NCBI GenBank assembly: GCA_020543525.1
Contig: JAHYIO010000004.1
Location: 1,736,001-1,800,000, forward strand
Length of the DNA: 64,000 nucleotides
Direction of reading: 5' to 3'
DNA from: Coriolopsis trogii
Taxonomy: Eukaryota; Basidiomycota; Agaricomycetes; Polyporales; Polyporaceae
Of this stretch, positions 35,781 to 49,117 are shown in pieces. Numbering within the stretch: position 1 is the first letter of the stretch; each line of letters starts with the position of its first letter. The translations under genes and the position numbers were made by a program. Under the pieces are notes generated by a model, which saw only the letters and a program-made list of their open reading frames with translations, was not told the origin of the DNA and ran no database searches.

Positions 35781-38700
35781 ATGCAGCGTTGGCGACCCCG
35801 ACTTTATGCACACTATGCCCTCCTTCCCTCCTTTTTCCTCTGCTCCCATGCTCGGCTCGGTCTTTTGACCCCCCCACACGGACAGAAGCGTAATGGACGA
35901 TCCGCGATGTAGCATCTACACCCACACATTCCGTTCCTCCGCTATGTTTTCTTTTCCTCATGGGCTTATGCGTAATCTGGCTGTGTTCACCCTCCTCCTC
36001 CTCCAACGGTCTACGTTTTCCGCCTCCTCCCATCCGCTCTTGTCCCTCGCCGTCTCCCTCTTTCTCGATCATCTGGTCCCGTCCCGATGCTTTCCATCAC
36101 GCTCTTCTCTCTCCCGCCCGCCCGAGTTTTGCCCACGTAGATCGTCATACATTTCTATCATGCTGCATTCCCGGTCCGTTGCATTGCCAGTCCCGCTCGT
36201 GCTGCATCGTTTCGTCCTCCGCCTCCAGCATCTCTTCTTCTTCCTCTCTCTCTCGTCACATCCCTGTCTTCAGTAGCTAGCTTTTTCCACTCCTCTCTGA
36301 TATGTCTCACGCTGTACCTCTCTCCGCCCCTTCTCTCTCGTCCGGCTCGGTCGCACCGCTGTCCCACTATATCCATACTCGTTTCCCTCGCCTCCCGCCT
36401 CTCCCGACCTTCATCCGACGACCTCACGACCGCACGTTCTCCCTCTCCCGATTTTTCTCTCCCTCTCTGTCTTAAAATTATTCGCGCAAAGAAGGTGTAC
36501 GAGCGACGAGAACGACAACAACGAACCGACAGAAGCTGCCCACCCTCTCGATTCCATTCCATCCTGTAGCAGCTCACGCGAAGGGCTTCGCGATTCAAGC
36601 CCCATCAATTTGACACCATACGTATTTATCCACTCCATCTTCTTCTTTTCCGTCCCCCGGGTCGTCCCCTTCGTTCACGCCCCCCCTCGTGGGCGGATGT
36701 ACATACCTGCGCGTGCCTCGAGGCGAGTGTGGGGAACCCCCCTTTTTTTCTTGAGTTCCTAGTTTGTGCATGGTCCTTAGCTACTAGCGCCTTAGTACTT
36801 GGCATGTTCATCTTAGTATACCCATCCTATCCGCGCCCCGACCCCTGTCGGTGCGGTGCGGTGCACGTCCTGAATACAAATCGTGTCTCGATAGTATCCA
36901 CACCTCTCCTCGTGTCCGCCCCCGAAGTCTTCTCCTGGCGTGCGCTGTGGGCGTGCGTGCGTGTCGGACTTTTTTTTTTCTCTTTCTTTCGTTCTTTTGC
37001 GTCTCGTCCGGGTGAGTGACTTGACTTCCTTTCCGCGGAAAGGTTCTATATGAATTCGAAATGCTTCCGTGGGTGGGGCGCCGATGGGCGGTGGAAACGT
37101 TGGGACCCGCTGACCCCACTACATACCACCACATCCACTCGATCTGGACGGGCGGACAGCCTCTGTTACGTGTATGTGGGTGGGCAGTCGTTCTGGGTGT
37201 CCTCAGCTGGGGGGGGCTAGTGGCGTTCGCGGGCGAGAATGCTCATGCGAGATGGTGATGGTGATGGTGATGGCGTGTTCGCTGTTTTTGTGCCACTCGG
37301 GAGTGTCGTAGAGCGGTCATGGGCGCTCACCTAAGTTCGAAGTAGCTAGAGTGCATCACGAATCATTGCATGCTGATACTACTAGTAACGGACTCAGGCG
37401 TTGGGCTTCGGATTGGGCGGCGGGAAGAGAGAGGAGACGAGTGGATGACAGGAGCGGTGGTGGACTCGCCATGTATGCGTGGCGGCGGGCCCTGCGGATC
37501 CCGATGCGCCCCGTTTAGTAGCGGCGCGCGTATCTGCCCTCGGCGAGATGGATCGTCGTGCTGGAAGGTTCGCGGGAGCGGTTTCCTGTGCCTCGTGTTT
37601 TTGTTCTTTGGGCAGATGTATGGCGAACCTAGGATGGGGGAGTGTGTACATACACGCCGGGTGCGCGTGTACTACAGAGAGCGCGAGTGCGAATTCAGTC
37701 GGGTTCTCTCCTGATACTTGCCGCGGGCGCACGACCCGGGCGAGGAAAGCCTAGCTAGTAGACGCGGTGCTTGCTTCACCAGGTATGATGGTCCAGTAAA
37801 GGAAGCACTGAACGTGTATGTGTATGGAGTATCGCATGAGAGCGTGTAGTAGCGATGACGCTGCGTGGACATCCTCCACGCTCTCTGCGTCGTATACCCA
37901 GGCTCCACTACGCCAGCAGTACGCGGGTGCCAAACCCGACGGATCCGCGCGTCATAGATCCCGGCTCGTCACTCGTCTATCTCTCGCACACTCGAGACGA
38001 GGTGGGCGTCGGGCGGGGAAATGTGGCGGGGCTATGGGACGATCAGGCCCGGTATGTGCACTGGAGAGGACGGACGGGAGTCGCTGGACGATTGCATTCT
38101 TCGGCGATTCGGCGAGGGCGAGGACGTACCTGCCCTGTCTCTTCCTTCTCTTCGTCCTCGCAGGGCCCGCGCGCACATACGCAAGCACGCACGCTCGCTC
38201 TCTTGGTTTCTGAATGCCCCTTCGCCTTGCGCCTCCGCGGGCCTTGCGCTTCGGTGCTCCGCACACGTTTCGCACCAAGACGCAAGAACCGTGCACGGTT
38301 TGGCAACAGCCAACCCTGCTTTGTGTAGTGAACGATATCGGCATCAGTAGTGCTGGGCACCCGGCGGTATCAGCCGTGTCCGTCCTCCTTGCTTCTCTCA
38401 CGTCATCGCCGAGAACGCAGGCGACAAGCCTGAAGGAGCGTACGTCCATTGGCGCATGCGTATGCGCATGAGAAGCTAGAACGCAAACCGGGGGGATCGT
38501 CGCTCCCCGGCGGACAGCAAGCAGCAGCGTTGTGGTGGCGCCGCAGCGACGACCCACGTTGGTTGGTTGGTTTGCGCCATCCCCTGCTGTTCGCTCGACG
38601 GCTGAGATCGAATCGAATCACGTCGCGAACAGCGTCCGACTGGCGGGATCGCGCGCGTGCTCATGGCTCGCCCCTGCTGCGCGGAAATCACGAGCGAGCT

Positions 38701-41700
38701 ATGTGGGCGAGCCGTTCCTTCTAGTCTGGCGTTGCACGGCGAGGTGTCCATGCGCATCGCTGAGTATGGGGGTGAAGACCGGTATGACATCAATTATGCG
38801 CGCCCTGGACTCGAGTTCCGATGTACGACGGGCACAAGTCAGTGGTACAAGGAGCGGGGGAGTCGCAGCCTGCAGATGGAAGTTGATCAGCGGCGCCGGG
38901 CGCTGGAGATGGCGGGCGTAGGACGGTCCAAGGAGAACTCACTGAAGGGTTGAGTAACAATTACCTCATTCAGCGCCCAAGAAGTGCGGGACGTCGGTGC
39001 GTCGAGAAGAAAGAACGCACGCAGAGCGTAGATTGCTGCGCCCGATTGGCCCCGACGGAGCATCCAGGTATGGGAGAGCCCACGACCAGGGTTGGGATAT
39101 TCGGAACGAGTGTCCTCAAGGGTTGTGGTTGGCCTGCTTCAGAGTGTACTTCCGGAGGGTTCGCCTTGGAAAACGGCGGACAGGGGTTCTGCGCCGTGTA
39201 GCATAGCAGTACGGAGTTGGCGCGCCGTAACTTCCAACCAGCGATAGCATTCAGGTAGTGCTTAGAGGCCGCTTTTGGACTTCATCCGGGGCCCTGATTG
39301 TCCAGCTGCGTGTCGGTTACACCGACATTACTTGCTGAATGGCCACAATGCGGCCACTCAATGATATGGACGAAGGCGGGTATTCAGATCTTCTCGTCCT
39401 TCGTCATTCACGGTCGGCACTCGGAGCCGTTCTGAGTCGGCGCGACACTTGCTGTATCGGTGCGTTGAGTTGGAGGTCCGTCCTGGAGCACTGGATGTGC
39501 ATCACACATCCCAGGGAGCATACCGTAAGTCACTAGGCGCGTGCTCGACCACTTGACTCTCGAAGATCCCGGAAACGAAGCACCTGTCATGACTATGAAT
39601 ATGCACCCGAGCTGTGCGCACCCGTGAGCATATACTGGGAAGGACGGAGAACCAAGGCGTCGTGCAGAAGCTGTCGACGCATTGCAATTTTCTTGGTAGG
39701 TTCACTACGCTCACATGTTCCTCCAGGTGAGGGCAGCACAATAGGTGAGTGCTTCGCCTACCTTGGTAGACAATGTGAACATAGAAAGCCCGTGCGACTA
39801 CGGCAGCATTCGCATCCGATGCGCATTTCTTCTGCCCTTCGAGTCACGGTCTGCACGTCCGGCACACCTCGGAAAGCGTCTGAAAATGATTCAGATGACA
39901 CGGCCTGCTACCAGGTACTCTCACGACTGTGCATATCGGAATTGAGAATCCAGCTGATCGAACAAGACCGAACAGAAGGAAAATGGAGAAGTTCACCGTC
40001 CACAGGCTTCTGCAGGGTCGTGCTGGGAGCATGTTTCACCCGTTCGGAACCCGACTCCCGCGTCGCTTTTCGCCGCTCAACTCCAAGCGTCTAAGAGACC
40101 GAGATGATGCATCTACCCACACGTTCGATACTCACTGGCGAGATACCCGGTCCATCGAGCGATATCAGGTCATTGAGCATCGAGCATCAGATGTATCGAA
40201 CGTCGTTCCTCGACAGTTAGCGGCCACCTGCAGGCAATGTACCTGCCGCTAACCGAAGACGACCAGGACGGAACAGAAAAAGTCAGAACAGAAGGGTTGG
40301 TAGCGAGCCCGGACTGGAGTGGGCGTGAGTGATCGGGACATCTCCGGCCGGCACGATGCGAAAGCGATAATGTGACTGCAACGTGCACTGAACGGCTGGA
40401 CATGAGGCTCGAGAGGCCGATGTGGCGCTTCGACCACGACCGACTTGGCCGGTAGGAGAGCGTCCGAAGGGCGGAAGGTACGCACCGCACAATCCACTGG
40501 GCCCTCTGCAATGGCGCCAACGTTACCTCTGCCGTCCGGCCCGGAGAAAGAAGGCGGACTAGCACTGAGATGGCGGTTGCAGCGTGCCGTCGGAGCCTGC
40601 TAGCACTATGTGGTATGTATTGCAGGTGAGGTCGTAGCGCGATGATGCAAGCGTACGCAGCATGCTGAAGAACCACAATATTTGAGCGTGCATGCAGCGA
40701 GGCGGGCATTGCATCGAGATCGACCTCAATGAACGGAAAGAAGCGATTAGAAATAAGCATCGTCCCAGATCGACAATTGTTCGTTACCCACCAGCGTATA
40801 GCGCACCTCGCGTTTGGCGGCGTGGAATGGCAATGGGTGCGCGGGAGAAGCCGGCCATGGCGACGACATGCGGGATCCTCGAGGCAGCGTCGTGCACGCA
40901 CTGTTCGCCCTATGGCAGCAAAATCAGGCGGGGTTCCTGGGAGCGCAGTACATCCACTTCGTACTCCGGGAGGTTATCGCTGGCGATCAGCAATGACGAG
41001 CTTGAGATGTTCATATGATAACACAAACACTACGCATGTCTCACCGGTGTGTTTTTCGGTCATGTGAGCGTTTTCTCTGCTGGACGCGGTTCTTCATAAC
41101 ATACAAGACGAAAACCTTGAATCAGCGGTTTCTATTACGGTGACTAGTAACTCATGAACTTACGGAGTCTACCATCCTGGTCGGCGTAGCCAGGCTTGAT
41201 TCATCACGTCTGCTACAACATGAACTCTTGATATGATTGCAACGCCTTAATGACTGACTATGATTGAATAGGTTCTGCTATCAGAGCAAAGTCGAGATAC
41301 CTCGCAAGCAAGTCTCCTGGGAGAGAGACTCAGGTAATGCCAGTGGCGCCAACTTGACGGCCTGTGCAAAAGCGTGACAGCTTTGCCATTACGGTCGTGA
41401 GGTCACAGTCACCCGTACCAATTTGGGCGCGCATGGTGATGCGACTTGCCGTGGGGGGAGGCAGCGCCCGCCTTACCGAGCTAGCCGATGTCCATGCGCC
41501 TTAGGGGCGCTACACTCTCGGCAGTCCACCCAGATTATCTGGACATTAGATAGCGTTCGGCAGTGCTCGGCATCCAAGGAGATAAGATGGGCCCAATCCG
41601 CACGTGCTCTGTTGGTCTAGACCTGTGTTTGACGCAGAGACCCAAGACGCCCAAGATTACACGGCATCTCTCGGCTTACCCTCATCTGTCGCTGGCGTTC

Positions 41701-44613
41701 AAGATTACGGTGGTCCTCCCAATGCTCAACCCATATCTCCTTCCACATTCACCCCTAGGCATTCAAAATCAGCATGATGGTGCATGTACTATTACTTTAC
41801 AAAGTCTTGGGAACAGAATTTTAATATTTGATCTTGATCACATATGATATGCATGTTTCTATAGCGCAAAAATGGCCCCAAGAATTCCCCTCAAAATCAA
41901 GTAGAATACTAGTCATGTGGTTCCAAGCCTACTGCCAAAACTGTTTGTGGAGAGCGTGACTGTGTAAGGAGAATCATTGAAAACTATGCAGAATATAGGC
42001 CTGAAGCGCCCGAAGAGAGGGCATTGACGCCCACATCTTCTGGCCATGATGCCACCGCTATTGGACTTTAGATACTGTGCAAGGACTCACATTCGGTCAG
42101 AATGTCTTGAAAGTCATCCCATCAGCACCAACATAACTCACAATAAAGCCTATAAGAAGTCCAGAATCATACATTGGGCAGAACACCGAGATCTATCCCT
42201 CACATACACATACTATGTAGCATTACCAACTCGGACCCTCAGCGGCGGTGTCCACGACCAGGTGCTCGATAATTCAGTGACAGCCCATAAAGATGACTAC
42301 CTGTTCAATTCCTAAGACTTGTTTTGCATTTTTGTTCTTATTCACATTGATTTTGGGACCTTCTGTGTGCGGAGGCTGAGGACCATCGCAGGACCATTGG
42401 ACACAGTCGGAGTCCAGTGCCGGTTAGCATTGAGATCAACCATGAGTCGCTTAGATGAGAGTAAGATATAAGCGATGGACCAGCCTCGAACAAACAATCT
42501 GAGGCGCTGGGCAGTAATCTAATCGTTTGGTGCATAGATGATCGCAATCAGAGAGATAAGAGTAATCTACTGGCTGACATAAGGAATATCCCTCGCATCA
42601 CTCGGACATCGGCTAGTGGGCGCTGCCTCCCCCCACTTGCCAACCTCCGCGTATGATCTCTTGTGCACCGCTTGTCATTATGGTATTATCACTCAAGGAT
42701 CTCGACCATCGTACATCGCTCGCTATTTGAACCTCCTTATTCATACCAAGACAATCGTCCGATTGTAAGTCACTCTTCTGATACGGATTGCATATTGACA
42801 TCTGTATCGTCGTCCGCCATATGCAATGAAATCGCGTATATTGTGGCCTTCTGCATGCGCATGTAATGTCGTGGGGTGTAGACATGTATCGGTGCTCTGG
42901 ATGCTGGTTAAGCGAGCTTGCCCGTCATAGCGAGCCGTAAGTCTTGCCTTCGGAGCCCCTGCCAGTGTCGTCTTGCCGGACACGACCTTCTCATGGCAAG
43001 TCGCTAGGTTCTAAACATTCCTCAAGAGTACTGTACGTGTTTCACATATCCCCGTGTGTCTTTCCCTTACGCACACCCCGCTTCCCGGCAAGCATGGTCA
43101 GCATATGAGGAGAAGATGCTTGGCGGAATCCTCAACCGAATAACTAAGTTGCAATTGTTCACAGATGCCCTGGATGCTGCACCGCGAGGGGGACAACCGC
43201 AATCTCTGCCGACTTGAGTCGGACAGCCTACATTACAATCTGCCACGCCGTTACCCGTTATATCAGATGAGGTAGCTTGACTCGTGCAATGACCCGGAGT
43301 CTCCGAGCAATTCACACCCTACTGAAATTGCACGTTTCCAGGAGCCGCGAGTGCGTATCCACGTGGTCTTTGCGACTGAGTAAGTATGTATGGCCGAACC
43401 CCAACTCAAGACCGCACGTCCCTTCTGTAGCCCAGACGCATCATATACTAAGGCGCGCGCGCTGCAATACGTTCCCCAGCCCATATAGCCCGCCATCCCA
43501 CCCATTCGGAGGTTGCCCCTTCCTAGTGTCTCAGCTCTGCGCGGATGCTAACATGTTCCATGCTAAATTGACAGCGGATATTTGGTGAAGTTGAGACCCG
43601 ATCGAGTTGGTTCCGCCGCCAGAATGGAAGTAAGTAATAGAAGCTGCCAGTGAGCAGACGGGGCGTCACTGAACGGTTCAGACCCTACGCCTGCCGACCA
43701 GTAAGTCTCTAGACCTGCTGTGAATGAGATGGTCCTCTGACGGGGTTAAGTGCTTGATGATGAGTGTTAGATGGCCATTTTTCGATTTGAGTCCGGGGGA
43801 CAACTACGGTCACATGATACTCGGAGGCATCACGCGATCTGCAATCTTGGCGGCTGCGGCCTGGGCCTGCGAGGGACCGCCACCCTCCGCCACCATGGTC
43901 AGCCCAAGAACAACAAGAAGCCCGAACAATTGACTTCGCGCCGAATCGACTGCTACCAAGTATCAATCGTTCGCAATAAACACTGCAAATGGCACTACAT
44001 ACCCAGTCTACCCACTGACGTTCAATCTAGAATTTGAGGATATATACGCGTAACGTCGCTTCAGCTTTCGATGACCGCAGAGGTGATTATACGGCTCTAT
44101 CGAGATTGGACCCTTCTGGCCGTCCAAAATTTTGACTTAGCCGAGGCGCATCAGAATGATCGATTCAAGCGCGCAACGGGCAAGTCGCGTACTAGGCGGC
44201 TGCAGTTGGTTCTCCGTCTCCGTGCTCACCTGTTGCTAAGTAATGACGCCCCTGGGCAGGGCAGCCATGTCAACCGGGGTCAGATCTCAGGAGACGTACT
44301 GTAGGGACTCATTCACCGACTGACCGAAAGCAAGACTAGCACTCAGGCAAGGCGCTGCGCGCGCCCTTACGGCGGGATCCACGACCTAGAAGACCGACTT
44401 TCCATCATACAAACTCCACGTGCGGAAGCGCTAAAACACATTCCTGTAACCCAGCACTCTGGCAACACACCCCTGTGCCTGTCCCGCCCTGTCTCTGGAC
44501 TTCCATAAAGCACCGTTGGGATCGTGACCGACTCCCACTTTGCATCACGCTCGTCTCTCCTCGGTTCATGCCCCCGCTCGCCTTGGAGATACGACAGTCC
44601 CCAGGCCTACCGC
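35781..44613. other. Gene-poor region downstream of the GATA factor
   Basis: 35.8-36.5 kb is strongly pyrimidine-rich on the plus strand, probably a long 3' UTR or the CT-rich promoter of an unrecognised gene. 37-39 kb is GC-rich with motif-free frames. 39-44.6 kb drops in GC, notably 41.7-42.9 kb, with no recognisable protein, terminal repeat or transposase. The longest frame (40170-40901, minus, 243 codons) has no motif I recognise. Confidence 0.4.
37251..37273. repeat. Microsatellite, GATGGT hexamer
   Basis: About four uninterrupted copies of GATGGT in an otherwise non-coding stretch. Confidence 0.8.
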
Positions 44614-46761
44614 ATGAGTGACTCTAGTCACCGGCCTGGAGAGCCCAGTCCTTCGAAGGAGGCTGACCTAACGTGAGGAGGGCTCGCTTGCTCGCAACTC
44701 AGAGTTTGCACGCTTATTCTCCATAGCATTGGGCTTGTTCTAGCCTGCTTGGGCTTTGTGGGAACGTGAGTAGCCTGATATCGCTCTTTTACACATTCCT
44801 TTTGACGAGATACGGGGCAGGCTCCTAGGATGTACGTTTGATACGCTACACTATTGGTCCAAACGGTGCAGGGCAGGTGAATGACTATCACCGGCTTATC
44901 ACAGTTGCTACCGCGCAAATCACCTTCTATTGGCGAAACTACTGGCGGACGGACAGACTAACATTGAGGATACTGGTACGTGACTATACGTTCCGATGGT
45001 ATTTCGCCCGCGTGATTGAGACGACCTCAGGTCACCGCAATCTGGTCTCTGGAGGCGCTCCACTTCATTTCCTTCTCACTCACGAGTAAGTTCCTCCTCT
45101 TCCCAGGGTTCTACTGGTGATGGACATTTTGATCATCTGCTCAGTGTTCTTGCTTCTCGTAACTTGGAGACTACGAGCACCTTCACCTATTCTTCCTAAG
45201 TATGTGTATGAGTCTGCATTCCCTTACACGTCACTGAAACTATCATTACAGGTCGTCTCACGTGAGTACTTACGATCGCATCTTGTTGTCCGAGACACCT
45301 GACCTCACATGTCGCAGGTCCAAGTCGTCTGTAATGTGCGTGCTTTCTACGCTATGCAGATTGTGACATGCCTCTTATGATCTCATACAGACCCTTGCTA
45401 CTACCATTGTGCAATTGTCAGTACACTCAAGACGCTCGCCAAATCTCTGTTGGTACTAACTCGACATCAGGTTCTATCTGCATCGCATATGGAAATGTGA
45501 GTATCACAGTCGCTGTGTTCTCCACATTCATCGGGTCATACCGACACCCCACATCAGTGAGCCAAGCGGTGCTGCTAACTACAATAATCGTAAGATGCAG
45601 GTCGTTTCGTTCTGTTGTGTTCGCGCTAATGCCAGCGGCGATTTTTCTCCAGGGGTGCTTTGTGCTTGGGTCCCTAGGTGAGTCATTTGGCGACCAGGCT
45701 CCGCTCTTCCGTGGCTGATCGAGGTATCCCATTATCAGGCATTACCATGAGTACGTACATTTGCCTTCGCGGCAATGTCTCCTATGCTCGAGGGCTGACG
45801 TTGAACCGCATGTGCAGCGTTCTTGATCAAATTGATTTTGTACGTGAGCTCCATCACACGATCCCGACTCTGTCGCTGAGGCTTTGCCTTAGGGCCCAGG
45901 CGTCACCTGCACCACAGCTCCTTCTGCAGGTTCGAATATGTCTTCCAGATTGTTCACATCGCGCTCAACCATCTGCCGGTTGTTTGACAGAAGCTCTCCA
46001 TCATCATGAACGCTATGACTGCCAGTACAGACATCCTCATCACAGTCGCGCTCGCCGCCAATTTGATGAAGTCGCGGATTATGGGTTCAAGGTGAGCACG
46101 TTTCTCCTGTCCGAAACACGTCACTGGATATTTAGCTCCCATGGGCAGATCTGCTCGTCTCATCAATCAGTTGGTACGTTTAGCCTTCCTGCCATAGTAG
46201 AGGTAGTTCCGCTCACGCGTCCGCCATAGCTTGTGTTCACGATGAACACCGGGATTTTGACCAGGTACGTCTATAAACTCACGAGGCCATTCGAGCATTC
46301 GCCCTCGAAAGCTAACACGACGAATTACCAGCGTGTTCCAACTCCTCTCCCTCGTCACGATCATCACAGTGGGTCATACCAGCTTCTACATTTTCTTCTA
46401 CTACTTGGGGACACGCCGTACGTTGCCTTCACTCCTATACGCTCGTGGAAGCGCTTGCTGACCGTTACCTGACCTCGCACCTGTGCTGGTCCGCTCAAAC
46501 CTTTGATACCATTGCGACTGGATTGGTGCAGTCTACTCGATGTCCATGATCGCAAGCCTCAATGCGCGCCACCGACTGCGCGAACATATGGCCGACGCCC
46601 CGGATCTTACGACCATCCCTAGTCTTAGGGACGTTGTGCTACCAATCTCTGGACGCGACGCCACCTCTCCCACCACGCCTGCGACAGACATCATCACCAA
46701 TCACTCGGTATGCTCTCCAGTTCCCGCCGGTGCCGGCTCCAGCGCTATGGCCATCGACTGA
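44614..46761 (+). pseudogene. Decayed DUF6534-type seven-helix membrane-protein gene
   Basis: Many short blocks, separated by GT-AG intron-like spacers, line up in order with the mushroom-specific DUF6534 membrane family. They include MSDSSHRPGEPSPSKEADLT at 44614, TYGA/LLGCTFDTLHYW around 44811, VATAQITFYWRNYWRTDRLT at 44905-44975, VTAIWSLEALHFISFSLT at 45031-45085, FLLLVTWRL at 45145, TLATTIVQL joined to FYLHRIWK (45391-45496), AMTASTDILITVALAANLMKSR at about 46000-46090, RLINQL, LVFTMNTGILTR, then a long hydrophobic stretch (about 46330-46420) and SMIASLNARHRLREHM plus a Ser/Thr-rich tail to the stop at 46761. Damage: TYGA and LLG are in different frames (one base lost or two gained near 44820), the donor after that exon is poor, and the 46091/46136 junction does not keep phase. 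Members are membrane proteins of unknown function. Each lesion could be an assembly error, but three together favour a pseudogene. Confidence 0.6.
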
Positions 46762-47508
46762 TGTCGCTGTTCTTGTAGACCCGCACGCTAGGACGTTTCC
46801 GGTTCGAGCGACATCGGGACTTGGCGACAGAGGCGGAGGTCGTGCCCCTGTCCGAGAGGGGGCATGGCAAGGCCGTCGCGCTGGGGGATGCGGAAGACGA
46901 GTTGGCGGCGACGCCCGTGGCACGGCTTGACCGGGTCCACACGTTGAACTTGCCGACAAATCGGACTTGACAGTTCCAGTGCAGACTGATCCAGATGCGC
47001 GTATCCAGTGTGGTGTTGTAGGAGAGCGCTGCTATAGATTCCTGTGCTGTCGGGTTGTCACTGTGTCCATCGGAAGGTGAGCAAGGCCAGTCGGGAGCGA
47101 GTTGTCCACGTCAGCGATTATGAAGGCTCGAGCCCCGTGAAGCGGACGCGAACGCAACCCACTCACTTTGACAGTCAGCTTGTTGCCGCTATCGGGTGTG
47201 CTCTCAACATCACGCATCGTGCACGCTACGGCCGGTGCCAGACCATGCTACCGCGCCTGTTGCACCGCATGCAAAGACAAAAAGACGCGGGAGGGATGAC
47301 GCAGTTGGTCATGTCAAACCCTATTGTTTCTATGTCGTTGTCGACTTTGTCTTGTGGTGAACATCACGACCACACGAGGTAGCCGTCGGCTACCTCGAGC
47401 ACTGCCCATAAATCAGTTACCAGTTGGCGTGCGCTGGGCACTCGTTGACCCCAGACCACAACCACTTCCTGCGGAATACCGCTCTCTTGCTTGTTTCCTG
47501 CACTCACC
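46762..47508. other. Spacer between the two pseudogenes
   Basis: No gene recognised. The open frames here are GC-biased shadows. Confidence 0.4.
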
Positions 47509-49117
47509 ATAATACATCTATGCGACGACGTCCTTTATCATATCTTCGAACAACTCAGACCAGCAGAAGAACTCGCCCTGTCATATGAGTCACAGGCTGA
47601 ATACCAGCTGAACAGACGGGCTCTTGTCGGTACCGCAGTGGCGTGCAGACGGTTCACTCAGCCAGCTTTAGCGGCTCTGTGGAAGGTTATTCCAAACGGT
47701 GCCTTCCGTATCCTACAACTATTACTTGTTCTTGATATTGCAGTTGACCATCCCCTCCGGAGCCCTCATAGAAAAAATCAGCGAGATTGCTTCAGGTTGA
47801 ACGTACGCGCATTTCTCTACTGATTGACGTCGATCATGTTAACCAAAGAGTGTAGACTGCGGACATCAGAGAAGGCGACGTGCGTACACACCCGAACTGG
47901 GAACGTTTCCAGCTGTACGCCAACCGAGTACGCCGCGTCAGGCTCGAGATCCCATATCTGTGGCAGTTTGCCGTCTAGGAAGAGCTACAGCTGTCGCTCG
48001 GGTCTGCACCGCTCTTTCCCCGGTTGGAGTCTATTTCAATCTTGGGCCTTTGCTGCAACTCTCTTGACCCCACGGCCAACTACAACAACGCACTGTTCAA
48101 CTTCATCTCCCCTACCGTGTACCATCTGACGGTGGAAATCACGCATCCCGGAGATGTAGGCAAGAACCAGCGATCCTTGGTCCGAGACCTTTGCGGTTAC
48201 GCACCTCACATGCGAACACTGACCTTCGATGGCTAGCGAAGCGATGGGGTTGTGAACCTCGACTTGGAAGCCCTTGTTATGAACCGAAACTTACGGACCG
48301 TCACGGCGCATACTCAGCTACCCTTCGCACAAATCCAACACCTCTCCTCCCTCCGCAACTTAGAGTCTCTCTCGTTGGACGTATCCGAGGAGTTCCCTAT
48401 TCCCATTTCATTCGACAAGTTGTCCAGCTTGGAGCTTAGAGCACGTTGCTACCACATGAGGAACTGCGATTGCAAGAACACGCAGCTGCTCCTTTCAACG
48501 TTAGCCAGCATCTGTGCTCCTCGCCTCACCAACCTCATTCTACAGTGCCAAGGAGTCGCCCTGGCTTATTGTATGGATACTGTCGGCGAGCTCTTGGCAA
48601 GGAGTGCCTCGCTGCATCCAGCAGTGGAGATATTGCGTCTCGAGGTGAGCGTGGACACTCTTCCTCGCTGCACTTGGACGACCAGCCACTACTCCGTGAC
48701 TCATATAAGCACGTACCAAACCTTCGAATCCCTCCTCGTCCCGTTGTTCACCCTCCGCGGGCTGCGAGAGCTGTCCTTGGACTGCAACGGCCTCCGTCCG
48801 AAGAATCTCGCCGATGGGCTCCGCGCAGTCTCTCAGTACTTCCCCTGCCTGGAAGTGCTCGACTTGCAATTCGACTCTAGCAGCGGTGTCATACCATACG
48901 CGTCTGTGGACGTGCTGGAGATCCTCGAGCGTGACAACCCACGCCTTCGCTTTCTCCGGCTCCCTCTCCTTTCCTACACGCCGAAGATTGCAACTGCCCC
49001 GACAGAGGGTACCTCGGCGGTTTGTCCCCTCCATTGAACGCACACGCCTGCACATACAGACCCGCATCGACTTCAAGAGTTATCATCAACCCGTGTAATA
49101 TGCAATTCTGGTCGAGG
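47509..49117 (+). pseudogene. F-box/LRR-like pseudogene, paralogue of the genes at 22 kb and 49.5 kb
   Basis: Aligns along most of its length with the intact gene at 22056-23710. Exon 1 (47509-47802) reads HLCDDVLYHIFEQL, then AVACRRFTQPALAALWK, but the start ATG of the paralogue is ATA here, and no in-frame ATG precedes it before a stop. After the conserved intron position the second exon (from about 47868, REGDVRTHPNWERF) contains in-frame stops TAG at 47976, TAG at 48234 and TGA at 49035. Homology continues past each one (EELQLSLGS; VNLDLEALVMNRNL; HRLQEL). Between the stops the sequence is well preserved (LRGLRELSLDCNGLRP; DNPRLRFLRLPLLSY), so inactivation is probably recent. The longest surviving open piece, 48252-49037, would lack the F-box. 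It lies directly upstream of an intact paralogue in the same orientation. Confidence 0.85.

Noticed and set aside
40170..40901. 243-codon minus-strand frame
   Set aside because: No recognisable family, no flanking exons, and opposite-strand frames overlap it. Kept as unexplained rather than called a gene.
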